Shown here piece by piece: positions 42,570 through 51,053 of a DNA stretch of 64,000 nucleotides (positions within the stretch are counted from its first letter, which is position 1; each line of letters opens with the position of its first letter). Location of the stretch: positions 62,001 through 126,000 of the forward strand of contig NZ_PCOY01000007.1 in the NCBI RefSeq assembly GCF_002979475.1, written 5' to 3'. The notes under the pieces are model-generated. The model did no database searches and was not told where the DNA came from. It worked only from the letters and a program-made list of their open reading frames with translations. The DNA comes from Microbacterium sp. MYb62 (GTDB lineage Bacteria > Actinomycetota > Actinomycetes > Actinomycetales > Microbacteriaceae). The position numbers were made by a program, and so were the translations under genes.

Positions 42570-43624
42570 GCGCGCAGGCCCCGCTCCACGGCGTCGATCT
42601 GCGCGAGCGGCACCCGCTCCTCGTCGTGGTGCGCCAGGTGGGGATCGCCGGGCCCGTAGTTCACGGCGGGGATGCCGAGCGCGGAGAAGCGCGCGACGTC
42701 GGTCCAGCCGTACTTCGGTCGCGGCTCCGCGCCGACCGCCGCAACGAACTGCTTCGCGATCTCGGCGTCGAGCCCGGGGCGCGCGCCCTCGGCGGCATCC
42801 GTGATCTCGATGTCGAAGCCGGCCAGCACTCCGCGGATGTGGGCTTCGGCGTCCGCCGCGGACTTGCTCGGCGCGAACCGGTAGTTGACCTCGACCTCGC
42901 ACGCGTCGGGGATGACGTTCCCCGCGACGCCGCCCGCGATGCGCACGGCGCTCAGGCTCTCCCGGTAGAGAAGGCCCTCGACCAGGACCTCCTTGGCGCG
43001 ATACTCGGCCAGCCTGGTGAGGATCGGTGCGGCGCGGTGGATCGCGTTCTCGCCGATCCAGGCACGCGCGCTGTGTGCACGCACGCCTGCCGTGCGCACG
43101 ATCGCCCGCAGGGTGCCGTTGCATCCGCCCTCGACCTCACCGTTCGACGGTTCGCCGAGGATCGCGAAGTCCGCCTGGAACAGGTCGGGACGCACGGCCG
43201 CGAGCAGGCCGAGGCCGTTCTTGGACGCCTCGATCTCCTCGTTGTCGTACCACATCCAGGTGATGTCGATGGCGGGATCGGTCAGTTCGGCCGCGAGCTT
43301 GAGCTGCACCGCGACGCCGGCTTTCATGTCGACGGTCCCGCGCCCCCAGAGCATCGGGACCCCGTCGACCTCGACGTCCTTCGTCGGCACGTTGTGGTTG
43401 ATCGGCACGGTGTCGATGTGACCGGCGATGGCGACGCGCTGCGCACGGCCCCGATCGGTGCGGGCGACGATCGTATTGCCGTGGCGGAAGACCTCGAGAT
43501 GTGCGAGTGGACCGATCGCAGCCTCGATCGCGTCTGCCAGGGTCTTCTCGTCCCCGGACACGCTCGGGATGTCGCAGATCGCACGGGTGAGGTCGACGGA
43601 CGACGTCTTCAGATCGAGCACCAT
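42551..43624 (-). CDS. dapE: Succinyl-diaminopimelate desuccinylase
   Basis: A 357-residue M20-family zinc enzyme releasing LL-diaminopimelate and succinate for lysine and peptidoglycan synthesis. Metal ligands: His in AIAGHIDTVP, Asp in GRGTVDMKAG, Glu pair in YDNEEIEA, Glu in LGEPSNGEVEGG and the C-terminal His in LAHHDEE. The actinobacterial DapE subfamily length fits. It is divergent from dapD, 65 bases apart, so both steps of the succinylase branch may share a control region. Confidence 0.93.
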   Translation of the reverse strand: MVLDLKTSSVDLTRAICDIPSVSGDEKTLADAIEAAIGPLAHLEVFRHGNTIVARTDRGRAQRVAIAGHIDTVPINHNVPTKDVEVDGVPMLWGRGTVDMKAGVAVQLKLAAELTDPAIDITWMWYDNEEIEASKNGLGLLAAVRPDLFQADFAILGEPSNGEVEGGCNGTLRAIVRTAGVRAHSARAWIGENAIHRAAPILTRLAEYRAKEVLVEGLLYRESLSAVRIAGGVAGNVIPDACEVEVNYRFAPSKSAADAEAHIRGVLAGFDIEITDAAEGARPGLDAEIAKQFVAAVGAEPRPKYGWTDVARFSALGIPAVNYGPGDPHLAHHDEERVPLAQIDAVERGLRAWLTAS

Positions 43625-43689
43625 GCCTCAAGACTACTTACCCCGTCATCCGTGCCTTCGCCGGGCGCCGGGAACGATAGCGTTGAGGG

Positions 43690-44637
43690 ATGAGCGACGC
43701 GCGCACGGTATGGGGTATCGGACTGACCACGACCGCCGGAGACGGCACGGTCCTCGATGCCTGGTACCCCGAGGTACGCATCGGGACCGCGACGGCGGAC
43801 GACGACGCGGTGGCAGCACTGCAGCCCCTGACCGGACGCGACGAGCGACGCAACGTGACGATCGACGTGGTGCATCTCCAGATCGATCTCGACGAAGCCC
43901 CGGCGTCGACCCCCGACGCGTACCTCCGTCTGCATGCGCTCTCGCATCTCGTGGCGCGTCCCAACGAGCTCAACCTCGACGGCATCTTCGGACACCTCCC
44001 CAACGTCGCCTGGACCAACGCCGGTCCCGTCCTTCCCGCCGACGCGGCACGTCTGCGCCCGCATCTGCAGCGCGCCGGCATCCAGGTGCAGGGACTGGAC
44101 AAGTTCCCCCGCCTGACCGACTACGTGCAGCCGTCCGGCGTCCGGATCGCGGATGCCTCCCGAGTCCGGCTCGGCGCATTCCTCTCCCCCGGCACGACGG
44201 TGATGCACGAGGGCTTCGTCAACTTCAACGCCGGCACACTGGGGGCCTCGATGGTCGAGGGCCGCATCTCGCAGGGTGTGGTCGTCGGTGACGGCAGCGA
44301 CATCGGCGGAGGGTCATCCATCATGGGCACCCTCTCCGGAGGCGGAACGCACCGGGTGTCGATCGGAGCGCGCACTCTGCTCGGGGCCAACGCGGGCATC
44401 GGCATCTCGCTCGGCGACGACTGCGTCGTCGAAGCGGGCCTCTACGTCACGGCCGGCACGAAGGTCGTGCTGGTCGACGGCCCGGCGACCGCGGACGGTG
44501 GACGGAAGACGGTCAAGGGCGCCGAACTCTCGGGGCAGGATGGCCTGCTCTTCCGGCGGAACTCCCTCAGCGGCGCTGTCGAGGCCGTGCGTCGTGCCGG
44601 CGTCGGCGTCACGCTGAACGAGGCGCTGCACGCCTGA
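43690..44637 (+). CDS. dapD: Tetrahydrodipicolinate N-succinyltransferase
   Basis: A 315-residue trimeric left-handed beta-helix acyltransferase of the actinobacterial DapD type. The N-terminal domain (about 1-135) is followed by hexapeptide-repeat strands ([21 protein letters not shown], in part) and the family segment [32 protein letters not shown], spread over about 185-217. It uses succinyl-CoA. Start ATG at 43690, shortly after TTGAGGG. It completes the succinylase route with dapE (next door) and dapC (48-49 kb). Confidence 0.93.
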   Translation: MSDARTVWGIGLTTTAGDGTVLDAWYPEVRIGTATADDDAVAALQPLTGRDERRNVTIDVVHLQIDLDEAPASTPDAYLRLHALSHLVARPNELNLDGIFGHLPNVAWTNAGPVLPADAARLRPHLQRAGIQVQGLDKFPRLTDYVQPSGVRIADASRVRLGAFLSPGTTVMHEGFVNFNAGTLGASMVEGRISQGVVVGDGSDIGGGSSIMGTLSGGGTHRVSIGARTLLGANAGIGISLGDDCVVEAGLYVTAGTKVVLVDGPATADGGRKTVKGAELSGQDGLLFRRNSLSGAVEAVRRAGVGVTLNEALHA

Positions 44638-44645
44638 GACCGGCG

Positions 44646-44663
44646 CCGGAGCACCGTCTCCGG
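44646..44663 (+). terminator. Short hairpin after dapD
   Basis: CCGGAG / CTCCGG, a perfect 6-base stem with a CACCGT loop, 8 bases after the dapD stop. It is GC-rich but lacks a T run, so this is a low-confidence terminator. Confidence 0.4.
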
Positions 44664-44717
44664 GTCCGACGACGCGCGCCGACAGCCGGCATGCAGCTGA
44701 CGGCATGCGGGCACTGG

Positions 44718-44723
44718 TAGACT
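44718..44723 (+). promoter_or_regulatory. Candidate -10 of the second DEAD-box helicase gene, with a leader of about 190 bases
   Basis: TAGACT fits the actinobacterial -10 consensus. A start near 44730 would give a leader of about 190 bases that includes the perfect 14-base palindrome CCAGCTATAGCTGG at 44811-44824. The -35 is not clear (CTGACG at 44697 is 15 bases away). The rest of 44638-44919 holds no gene that I can support. Confidence 0.5.
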
Positions 44724-44919
44724 GACACCGTTGCGTGCACCGCCGGTCTCGTAACATCGTCGTCGTCACGGGGTCTCCGAGGACCGAAGCGAGCGGAACT
44801 GCTCCCATCACCAGCTATAGCTGGCCTTTCGAACGGCGAACCGATGCGCAATTCCTGCGCCGTCGCCCACCTCACCCCTTATCTCGCGCCGTTCACTCGT
44901 GCGCTGACGGAGTTTCTGC

Positions 44920-46308
44920 ATGTCTACTTTCCTTGAACTCGGCGTTCCCGCCGAGCTCGCCGCCGTTCTCGCCGATTCCGGCAAGACCGAGGCGTTCGCC
45001 ATCCAGCGCGACACCCTTCCCGACTCCCTCGCCGGACGCGACCTCCTGGGCCGCGGACGCACGGGCAGCGGCAAGACCATCGCCTTCGCACTCCCCCTCG
45101 TCGCCCGCCTCGCCGCCTCCGGCGGCCAGCGCCGCGCCGGTCTGCCGCGTGGACTCGTCCTCGCTCCCACCCGTGAGCTCGCGACGCAGATCGCAGCGAC
45201 CATCGCCCCGCTCGCCGAGGCCGCGGGCCTGCGCGTGACGACCGTCTTCGGCGGGGTCAGCCAGCGTCCGCAGGAGCAGGCGCTGCGCGGCGGCGTCGAC
45301 ATCGTCGTGGCCTGCCCCGGTCGGCTCGAAGACCTCATGAAGCAGCAGGTCGTGCGCCTCAGCGCGATCGAGGTCACCGTGCTCGACGAGGCCGACCACA
45401 TGGCCGACCTCGGCTTCCTCCCCGGTGTCACCCGCATCCTCACGGCGACCCCGGCCGGCGGCCAGCGCCTGCTGTTCAGCGCGACGCTGGACCGCGGCAT
45501 CGACACCCTCGCCCGCCGCTTCCTCTCGAACGCGGTCAGTCACGAGGTCGACGAGGAGAGCGTGCCGGTCGGCGAGATGACCCACCGCGTGCTGGTCGTC
45601 GACTCCACCGACAACAAGACGGCCCTGGTGCGCGAGCTCGCCTCCGGCACCGGCCGTCGCATCCTCTTCACCCGCACCAAGCACCAGGCGAAGAAGCTCG
45701 CGAAGCAGCTCACCGCCGCGGGCATCCCCGCCGTCGACCTGCACGGCAACCTGTCGCAGAACGCCCGCGAGCGCAACCTCGGCGCCTTCTCCGCCGCCCC
45801 TGAGGACGGTGGAGTGCGCGTCCTCGTCGCGACCGACGTCGCCGCCCGTGGCGTGCACGTCGACAATGTCGACCTCGTCGTCCACGTCGACCCGCCCGTC
45901 GAGCACAAGGCGTACCTGCACCGCTCCGGACGCACCGCCCGTGCCGGCGCTGCCGGAACCGTCGTCACGGTCGTGCTCCCCGAGCAACGCCGCGACGTCA
46001 AGGACCTGCTGCGCAAGGCCGCGATCACGGCTCCGCTCGAAGACGTGACGACCGCCGCCGTCACCGCCCTGGTCCCCGAGCGCGCGCCGCACGTGCGCCC
46101 GGCTCCGGTGCAGGCTCAGCCGCAGCAGCAGCGCCAGTCCTCGAAGCAGCGTCCCGCGGGCGGCGAGAAGCACGGAGCGGCCAACCCGCCCGCGCGTCGC
46201 CGTCGTCGTCCCCGCTCCGGCGCCTCCGGTGCCGGCCAGGGCGGTGGGTACTCCACGCAGAGCGGCCAGTCCCGTCAGGGTGGCGGCCGCAGCTCCCAGG
46301 GTCGCTGA
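44920..46308 (+). CDS. DEAD-box ATP-dependent RNA helicase (RhlE/CsdA-like)
   Basis: A 462-residue RNA helicase. Motifs: Q motif FAIQRDTLP, GRGRTGSGKT, PTRELA, CPGRLEDL, LDEADHMADLG, SATL, ATDVAARGVHV and HRSGRTARAG. The C-terminal 100 residues are Gln/Arg/Gly-rich and end in SQGR, a flexible RNA-binding tail. It differs from the helicase at 27-28.7 kb in motif details and tail, so the two are not recent duplicates. The long leader with a palindrome suggests post-transcriptional control, as for cold-shock helicases. No ribosome site is obvious before the ATG at 44920. Confidence 0.93.
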   Translation: MSTFLELGVPAELAAVLADSGKTEAFAIQRDTLPDSLAGRDLLGRGRTGSGKTIAFALPLVARLAASGGQRRAGLPRGLVLAPTRELATQIAATIAPLAEAAGLRVTTVFGGVSQRPQEQALRGGVDIVVACPGRLEDLMKQQVVRLSAIEVTVLDEADHMADLGFLPGVTRILTATPAGGQRLLFSATLDRGIDTLARRFLSNAVSHEVDEESVPVGEMTHRVLVVDSTDNKTALVRELASGTGRRILFTRTKHQAKKLAKQLTAAGIPAVDLHGNLSQNARERNLGAFSAAPEDGGVRVLVATDVAARGVHVDNVDLVVHVDPPVEHKAYLHRSGRTARAGAAGTVVTVVLPEQRRDVKDLLRKAAITAPLEDVTTAAVTALVPERAPHVRPAPVQAQPQQQRQSSKQRPAGGEKHGAANPPARRRRRPRSGASGAGQGGGYSTQSGQSRQGGGRSSQGR

Positions 46309-46333
46309 CACACGACCCGCAGCTCTCACGCAG

Positions 46334-46370
46334 GAAGGCGCCCTCTCCGCTCGACGGAGGGGGCGCCTTC
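46334..46370 (+). terminator. Terminator of the second DEAD-box helicase gene
   Basis: GAAGGCGCCCTCTCCG and CGGAGGGGGCGCCTTC pair over 16 bases (with one T:G wobble) around CTCGA, 26 bases after the stop codon. Confidence 0.88.
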
Positions 46371-46419
46371 GTGCACTCACCCGAGACGAGAGACCGACAG
46401 GTTCACCCCCATCGCCGCC

Positions 46420-46472
46420 AGGTCAGGTCAGGCCAGATCAGATCAGGTCAGATCAGATCAGGTCAGGTCAGG
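46420..46472. repeat. AGRTC pentanucleotide tandem repeat
   Basis: Ten consecutive pentamers AGGTC/AGATC/AGGCC, in the order G,G,(GCC),A,A,G,A,A,G,G, followed by a partial AGG. The mixture of AGGTC and AGATC forms a two-letter pattern. It lies in non-coding sequence between the terminators of two convergent genes. The rest of 46309-46527 holds only the two hairpins. Confidence 0.9.
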
Positions 46473-46475
46473 CGA

Positions 46476-46516
46476 GCAGAAAGCGCCCCGTCCGTCTCGA
46501 CGGAGGGGCGCTCTGC
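46476..46516 (-). terminator. Terminator of gltA
   Basis: Read on the minus strand: GCAGAGCGCCCC-TCCG paired with CGGACGGGGCGCTTTCTGC around a short loop, with small internal bulges. It lies 11 bases after the gltA stop and faces the helicase terminator across the pentamer repeat. Confidence 0.75.
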
Positions 46517-46527
46517 TGGTCCAGAAG

Positions 46528-47817
46528 TCAGCGCGTCGGGAAAGACCGCTCGGGCGATCCGGTGTAGAGCTGCTGCGGGCGACCGATCTTGGTCTGCGGG
46601 TCGAGCTGCAGCTCCCGCCACTGCGCGAGCCAGCCGGGCAGACGGCCGATCGCGAACAGCACGGTGAACATGCGGGTCGGGAAGCCCATCGCCTTGTAGA
46701 TGACGCCGGTGTAGAAGTCGACGTTCGGGTACAGGCGACGCTCGCGGAAGTAGTCGTCGGCCAGCGCGAGCTCCTCGAGCTCCTTCGCGAGGTCGAGGAG
46801 CGGGTCCGTGACACCCAGCGAGGAGAGCACCTCATCGGCGGCCTCCTTGACGAGCTTGGCGCGCGGGTCGTAGTTCTTGTAGACCCGGTGCCCGAAGCCC
46901 ATCAGCTTCACGCCCTCTTCCTTGTTCTTCACCCGCTCGACGAAGCGGGAGACGCTCTGACCGGAGTCGCGGATCTGGCCGAGCATCGTCAGCACGGCCT
47001 CGTTCGCACCGCCGTGCAGCGGGCCGGAGAGGGCCTGGATACCGGCCGAGACCGACGCGAACTGGTTCGCACCGGTGGAGCCGACCAGACGGACGGTCGA
47101 GGTGGAGGCGTTCTGCTCGTGGTCTTCGTGCAGGATGAGGAGAAGCTCGAGAGCCTTCGACATCACCGGGTTGACCTCGTACTCCTCGCTGTGCACGCCG
47201 AAGTTCAGCTTCAGGAAGTTGTCCACGAAGCTCAGCGAGTTGTCGGGGTACAGGAACGCCTGGCCCACGCTCTTCTTGTGCGCGTACGCCGCGATCACAG
47301 GGAGCTTGGCGAGCATGCGCACCATGTTCAGCTCGACGTGCTCCGGGTTGTGCGGATCCGTCTGACCCTCGTAGTACGTCGAGAGCGCGGCGACCGCCGA
47401 GGAGAGCACCGACATCGGGTGCGCCGTGTGCGGCAGCGCCGAGAAGAAGCGCTTGAGGTCTTCGTGGAGAAGCGTGTGACGACGGATCTTCTCGTCGAAC
47501 TCCGCGAGCTCGGACGCCGACGGAAGCTCGCCGTAGATGAGGAGCCAGGCGACCTCGAGGTAGCTGGTGGATCCTGCGAGCTGCTCGATCGGATACCCGC
47601 GGTAGCGCAGAATCCCCTTGTCGCCGTCGATGAAGGTGATCTCCGACTTGGTGGAGGCGGTGTTCACGAAGCCGTAGTCCAGACCGGTGTAGCCGGTCTG
47701 GCGGGTCAGCGTCGAGAAGTCGATGCTGTCGTGCCCTGCCGTGCCGCGCAACACCGGGAATTCGGCGGTGGTGTCGCCGATCGTCAGCTTCGCCGTCTGC
47801 TCTGCCGCTGCGCTCAC
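46528..47817 (-). CDS. gltA: Citrate synthase, type II
   Basis: A 429-residue citrate synthase condensing acetyl-CoA and oxaloacetate. Conserved features: ITFIDGDKGILRYRGYPIEQLA, LILHEDHEQNASTSTVRLVGST (active-site His in HEDHEQN), GPLHGGANEAVL (catalytic His) and GFGHRVYKNYDPRA, each quoted in part, with the final Asp in PNVDFYTG. The start is GTG at 47815-47817, preceded by AGGAGGAGG; the frame is open to 47913 but without such a site. It is transcribed alone, with the promoter region described upstream. Confidence 0.95.
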   Translation of the reverse strand: MSAAAEQTAKLTIGDTTAEFPVLRGTAGHDSIDFSTLTRQTGYTGLDYGFVNTASTKSEITFIDGDKGILRYRGYPIEQLAGSTSYLEVAWLLIYGELPSASELAEFDEKIRRHTLLHEDLKRFFSALPHTAHPMSVLSSAVAALSTYYEGQTDPHNPEHVELNMVRMLAKLPVIAAYAHKKSVGQAFLYPDNSLSFVDNFLKLNFGVHSEEYEVNPVMSKALELLLILHEDHEQNASTSTVRLVGSTGANQFASVSAGIQALSGPLHGGANEAVLTMLGQIRDSGQSVSRFVERVKNKEEGVKLMGFGHRVYKNYDPRAKLVKEAADEVLSSLGVTDPLLDLAKELEELALADDYFRERRLYPNVDFYTGVIYKAMGFPTRMFTVLFAIGRLPGWLAQWRELQLDPQTKIGRPQQLYTGSPERSFPTR

Positions 47818-47948
47818 GCGGTCCTCCTCCTGGCGTCCGAACCCGCGCATCGCGGTGGTGTCGGACAAGATCTCGATCAAGTCGGAACTGGCGATCTCAC
47901 GGCGCTGAGGCACCAGGTCGGGTCACGACCGAATCGCCTTTACAGCCT

Positions 47949-47968
47949 AGTAGGCACACAGGCCTACT
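47949..47968 (-). promoter_or_regulatory. gltA promoter region with an inverted repeat between -35 and -10
   Basis: On the minus strand AGTAGGC-CTGTGT-GCCTACT is a perfect 7-base inverted repeat. It overlaps a TAGGCT -10-like hexamer (47951-47946) and follows a GTCACA -35-like hexamer about 18 bases upstream of it. The placement fits a repressor or activator site for gltA. The leader from there to the GTG is about 120 bases. Confidence 0.6.
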
Positions 47969-48008
47969 GTGACATCCGCCAAACAGATGGCGCCTGCAAG
48001 GAGGGAAC

Positions 48009-49121
48009 CTACAGGTTCCCACCGGAGAGTCGACGTGCAGCCTCGAGGACGCGCTCCGTCGGCGCGGTGAGCGCCAGGCGGATGTGCTGCCCGGAATCGG
48101 ACCCGTAGAAGGGTCCGGGCCCCGCGAGGATGCCGAGGTCGGCGAGCCGCTCCATCGACTCCCAGGCGTCACGGCCCTCCGTCGCCCACAGGTACAGCCC
48201 GGCCTCGGAGCCGTCGATGCGGAAGCCGGCGGCCTCCAGGGCCGGGCGCAGGGCGTCTCGACGGGTCCGATACAGCTGCTTCTGCGCGGCGACGTGCTCG
48301 TCATCCCCGAGCGCGACCGCCATCGCATGCTGTACCGGTGCGGGCGGCATCAGCCCCAGGTGCTTGCGCGCGGTGAGCAGGTCGCCGACGATGCGCGCAC
48401 ATCCGGCGACGAACGCTGCGCGGTACCCGGCGAGATTCGACTGCTTGCTCAGAGAGTAGACGCTGAGCAGGTTCGCTCGGCTGCCGCCCGTCACCCGCGG
48501 GTCGAGGATCGACGGAATCGTCTCCTCCGCCCAGACGCCGTCCCAGCCCAGCTCGGCGTAGCATTCGTCGCTCGCGAGGACGGCGCCGAGCTCGCGCGCA
48601 CGATGCACGGCCGCCGCCAGATCTTCGACGGTCCACGTGCGTCCGTCCGGGTTGCCCGGCGTGTTGATCCAGATGAGCTTGGCGCCCTCCGGCCACTCGG
48701 CGGGATCGTCGGCGGGCACCGGTGTCGCGCCCACGACGCGGGCACCGACCTCGTAGGTCGGATAGGCCACGCGCGGATGCACGACGATGTCACCCTCGCC
48801 CAGGCCGAGCAGCGTCGGCAGGAGAGCGACCAGCTCCTTCGAGCCGATCGTCGGAAGGACGTTGTCGACCCTGAGGTCGGGCACTCCCCGCCGCCGGGCA
48901 TACCACTCGACGATGGCCTCACGCAGGGCGGGCGTGCCGACCGCCTGCGGATAGGCGTGGGCATCGGTGGCCTCGGCGAGTGCACGCCGGATGATCTCCG
49001 GAGTCGGGTCGACCGGAGACCCCACGGAAAGGTCGACGAGCCCGTCGGGGTGCTGCAGGGCACGCGCGCGGAACGGGACGACGGCATCCCACGGGTAGTC
49101 GGCGAGGTCGCGGACGCTCAC
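48009..49121 (-). CDS. dapC: Succinyldiaminopimelate transaminase
   Basis: A 370-residue fold-type I aminotransferase assigned to lysine/DAP biosynthesis. The PLP lysine lies in VYSLSKQSNLAGYR, with NTPGNPDG and SDECYAELGWDG as cofactor-binding segments. The best support for DapC over other aminotransferases is the neighbour: ferredoxin gene fdxA directly upstream, 9 bases away, the same pair as in mycobacteria (Rv1177/Rv1178) and other actinobacteria. The GTG at 49119-49121 starts the gene. Confidence 0.88.
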   Translation of the reverse strand: MSVRDLADYPWDAVVPFRARALQHPDGLVDLSVGSPVDPTPEIIRRALAEATDAHAYPQAVGTPALREAIVEWYARRRGVPDLRVDNVLPTIGSKELVALLPTLLGLGEGDIVVHPRVAYPTYEVGARVVGATPVPADDPAEWPEGAKLIWINTPGNPDGRTWTVEDLAAAVHRARELGAVLASDECYAELGWDGVWAEETIPSILDPRVTGGSRANLLSVYSLSKQSNLAGYRAAFVAGCARIVGDLLTARKHLGLMPPAPVQHAMAVALGDDEHVAAQKQLYRTRRDALRPALEAAGFRIDGSEAGLYLWATEGRDAWESMERLADLGILAGPGPFYGSDSGQHIRLALTAPTERVLEAARRLSGGNL

Positions 49122-49130
49122 GGAACGCGC

Positions 49131-49451
49131 CTACTCGCCCTGCGGCGGGAGCGCGGCGATGATCGGGTGGTCGAACGCGTAGACGCCGACCTTGGCGGCG
49201 CCGCCGGGAGAGCCGATCTCGTCGAAGAACTCGACGTTGGCCTTGTAGTAGTCCTGCCATTCGTCGGGCAGATCGTCCTCGTAATAGATGGCCTCGACCG
49301 GGCACACCGGCTCGCAGGCTCCGCAGTCCACGCACTCGTCCGGGTGGATGTAGAGCGAGCGTTCACCTTCGTAGATGCAGTCAACGGGGCACTCGTCGAT
49401 GCAGGCGCGATCCTTGACATCGACGCACGGGAGGGCGATCACATACGTCAC
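49131..49451 (-). CDS. fdxA: 7Fe ferredoxin (3Fe-4S/4Fe-4S)
   Basis: A 106-residue seven-iron ferredoxin. Cysteines C9, C17 and C50 fit the 3Fe-4S cluster, C21 is the extra residue of CIDECPVDC, and C40/C43/C46 with C25 hold the 4Fe-4S cluster, in the arrangement of actinobacterial FdxA/FdxC. It donates electrons to cytochrome P450 or other partners, which cannot be named here. ATG at 49449-49451. It is the first gene of the fdxA-dapC pair. Confidence 0.94.
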   Translation of the reverse strand: MTYVIALPCVDVKDRACIDECPVDCIYEGERSLYIHPDECVDCGACEPVCPVEAIYYEDDLPDEWQDYYKANVEFFDEIGSPGGAAKVGVYAFDHPIIAALPPQGE

Positions 49452-49460
49452 GCCTCCAGT

Positions 49461-49871
49461 CTACGACTCGCGGACCTCGGGGTCCTGCGCGACGGGGCTC
49501 TCGGTGCGCACCGGGAGCCGATCGAAGGACGGCCAGGCGATCACCAGGAGCACGAGTCCCGCCACCAGATAGGTCCAGATCTGGCCCATGAGAGACGCGG
49601 GCACCACCACCGATCCGCCGGGCCCGACGCCTGAGATCAGCACCAGCATCCCGATCATCCCGAGACCGGCCGCCACGGCCGCACCCCGGTCATGGGTGAG
49701 CGCGCGCACCGCGATGAGGATGGCCGCGCACGCGATCGCTGCGACGATGATCCCGATCGGGATCGGCCCCCACATCACGCTGTGACCGATCGTGCCGGCG
49801 ACACCGTAGACACCGCCGACCAGGGCCGCAGCGATCCACGACAACACTCTCGACACCCAGCTCACGCGCAC
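49461..49871 (-). CDS. Hypothetical four-helix membrane protein
   Basis: A 136-residue protein with four hydrophobic helices (about 8-28, 35-57, 66-87 and 92-113) and an acidic tail. Not recognised beyond a general resemblance to small actinobacterial membrane proteins beside fdxA. It ends 9 bases before fdxA, so cotranscription is likely. ATG at 49869-49871. Confidence 0.72.
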   Translation of the reverse strand: MRVSWVSRVLSWIAAALVGGVYGVAGTIGHSVMWGPIPIGIIVAAIACAAILIAVRALTHDRGAAVAAGLGMIGMLVLISGVGPGGSVVVPASLMGQIWTYLVAGLVLLVIAWPSFDRLPVRTESPVAQDPEVRES

Positions 49872-49915
49872 CCGACGATCTTACCGGCGACCCCTGTGTC
49901 CTCCCCCGCGCGGGA

Positions 49916-50230
49916 TCACGCGGCGAGGCCGAGGAGACGCAGGACAGCCGCGACCAGGGCCGCCGCCGCGACGACCACCAGGAACGACTGCCGGAGCCAG
50001 AGCAGGCCGCCGGCGACCAGGAGCGCCGGAACCCGCGCGTCCACGGTGATCGCCTGACCGTCCCCGAGCGTCTGCACGGCGACGAGCGCTGCGAGCAGCG
50101 CGACCGTGAGCAGGTCGGAGATGCGAGCGGTTCGGGGCGCTTCGAGCACCTTCGGCGGCACCAGATAGCCGGCGGCCTTCAAGGCGACGCAGATCAGTGC
50201 CGCGAGGAGGATCGCACTCCAGACGCTCAT
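49916..50230 (-). CDS. azlD: Branched-chain amino acid export subunit AzlD
   Basis: A 104-residue protein with four hydrophobic segments, typical in length for AzlD, the small partner of AzlC in exporting branched-chain amino acids. Motif-like parts are CVALKAAGYLVP near the start and LLVAGGLLWLRQSF in the second half. The ATG at 50228-50230 overlaps the azlC stop by 4 bases. Confidence 0.87.
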   Translation of the reverse strand: MSVWSAILLAALICVALKAAGYLVPPKVLEAPRTARISDLLTVALLAALVAVQTLGDGQAITVDARVPALLVAGGLLWLRQSFLVVVAAAALVAAVLRLLGLAA

Positions 50231-50949
50231 GAGCTTGCCGCCGAACCGGCATCCGTGCCCTCGTCGACTGCAGGAACCGGGCGCCCCATCCAGTTGAACC
50301 ACCCCACCGCGATCGCGACGACCGCCGCGACGAGCACCGGGAGACCCGGCATGAGGAAGGGAGTGAATGCGGCAGCGACGACGGCGGCGGCGATCCCGAC
50401 CGCGATCGCCTGCCGCTGCGCGAGTCGTGGCCACAGGAGAGCGAGGAAAGCGGCGGCCGCAGCAGCATCCAACCCCCAGGTCTTCGGGTCGCCGAGCACG
50501 TCGCCGACGAGCGCACCGATCAGGGTGGTGATGTTCCATCCGACGAAGATGCCGATGCCGGTGACCCAGAAGCCCACCTGTCGCAGCCGCGGATCACTCT
50601 GCGAGATCGCCACGGCCGTCGACTCGTCGATCGTGAAATGAGCGGCGGCGGCCTTGCGGACGGGACCTCCGCCCACGATCGGCGACATGCGCATGCCGTA
50701 GGCGACGTTGCGCACGCCGAGGAGCGCGGCCGAGGCGATCGCCGAGGGGAGGGCGGCGAGACCGCCGGCGGTGAAGACGCCGACGAAGGCGAACTGCGAT
50801 CCCCCGGTGAACATCAGCAGGCTCAGGACGCAGGTCTGCCAGACGTCGAGCCCGGAGGCCACGGCCAGCGCACCGAAGGAGACCCCGTAGGCGCTCGTGG
50901 CGAGAACGACGCCGAGCGCCTCGCGCCAGACCTCACGCTCCGCGGACAT
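50227..50949 (-). CDS. azlC: Branched-chain amino acid exporter subunit AzlC
   Basis: A 240-residue membrane protein with about seven helices. The AzlC hallmarks are visible: GVSFGALAVASGL, SLLMFTGGSQFAFVG, RNVAYGMRM and HFTIDESTAVAI. It forms the large subunit with AzlD and exports branched-chain amino acids. It is divergent from an XRE-cupin regulator, with 104 bases between starts; the promoter facing azlC is well defined. Confidence 0.92.
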   Translation of the reverse strand: MSAEREVWREALGVVLATSAYGVSFGALAVASGLDVWQTCVLSLLMFTGGSQFAFVGVFTAGGLAALPSAIASAALLGVRNVAYGMRMSPIVGGGPVRKAAAAHFTIDESTAVAISQSDPRLRQVGFWVTGIGIFVGWNITTLIGALVGDVLGDPKTWGLDAAAAAAFLALLWPRLAQRQAIAVGIAAAVVAAAFTPFLMPGLPVLVAAVVAIAVGWFNWMGRPVPAVDEGTDAGSAASS

Positions 50950-50996
50950 CGCGCCCTCGCAGAGTGGTCGTTCGCTGGAGTGAACACATGACCATA

Positions 50997-51025
50997 ATTC
51001 TGAACATCAACGGATGGATAGTCAA
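50997..51025 (-). promoter_or_regulatory. azlCD promoter
   Basis: On the minus strand TTGACT (51025-51020), a 17-base spacer and CAGAAT (51002-50997) match the -35/-10 consensus at 5 of 6 positions each. The start of transcription would be about 40 bases before the azlC ATG. The upstream palindrome AACGATCGTT (51029-51038), embedded in TCAAGCGAACGATCGTTTGA, touches the -35 and may be the regulator's site. Confidence 0.7.
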
Positions 51026-51053
51026 GCGAACGATCGTTTGACATGATGAACAC

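Noticed and set aside
46420-46472. The pentamer array as a CRISPR or an origin iteron
   Set aside because: Units are 5 bases with no spacers, no Cas genes are present, and there is no replication gene or DnaA-box cluster nearby.
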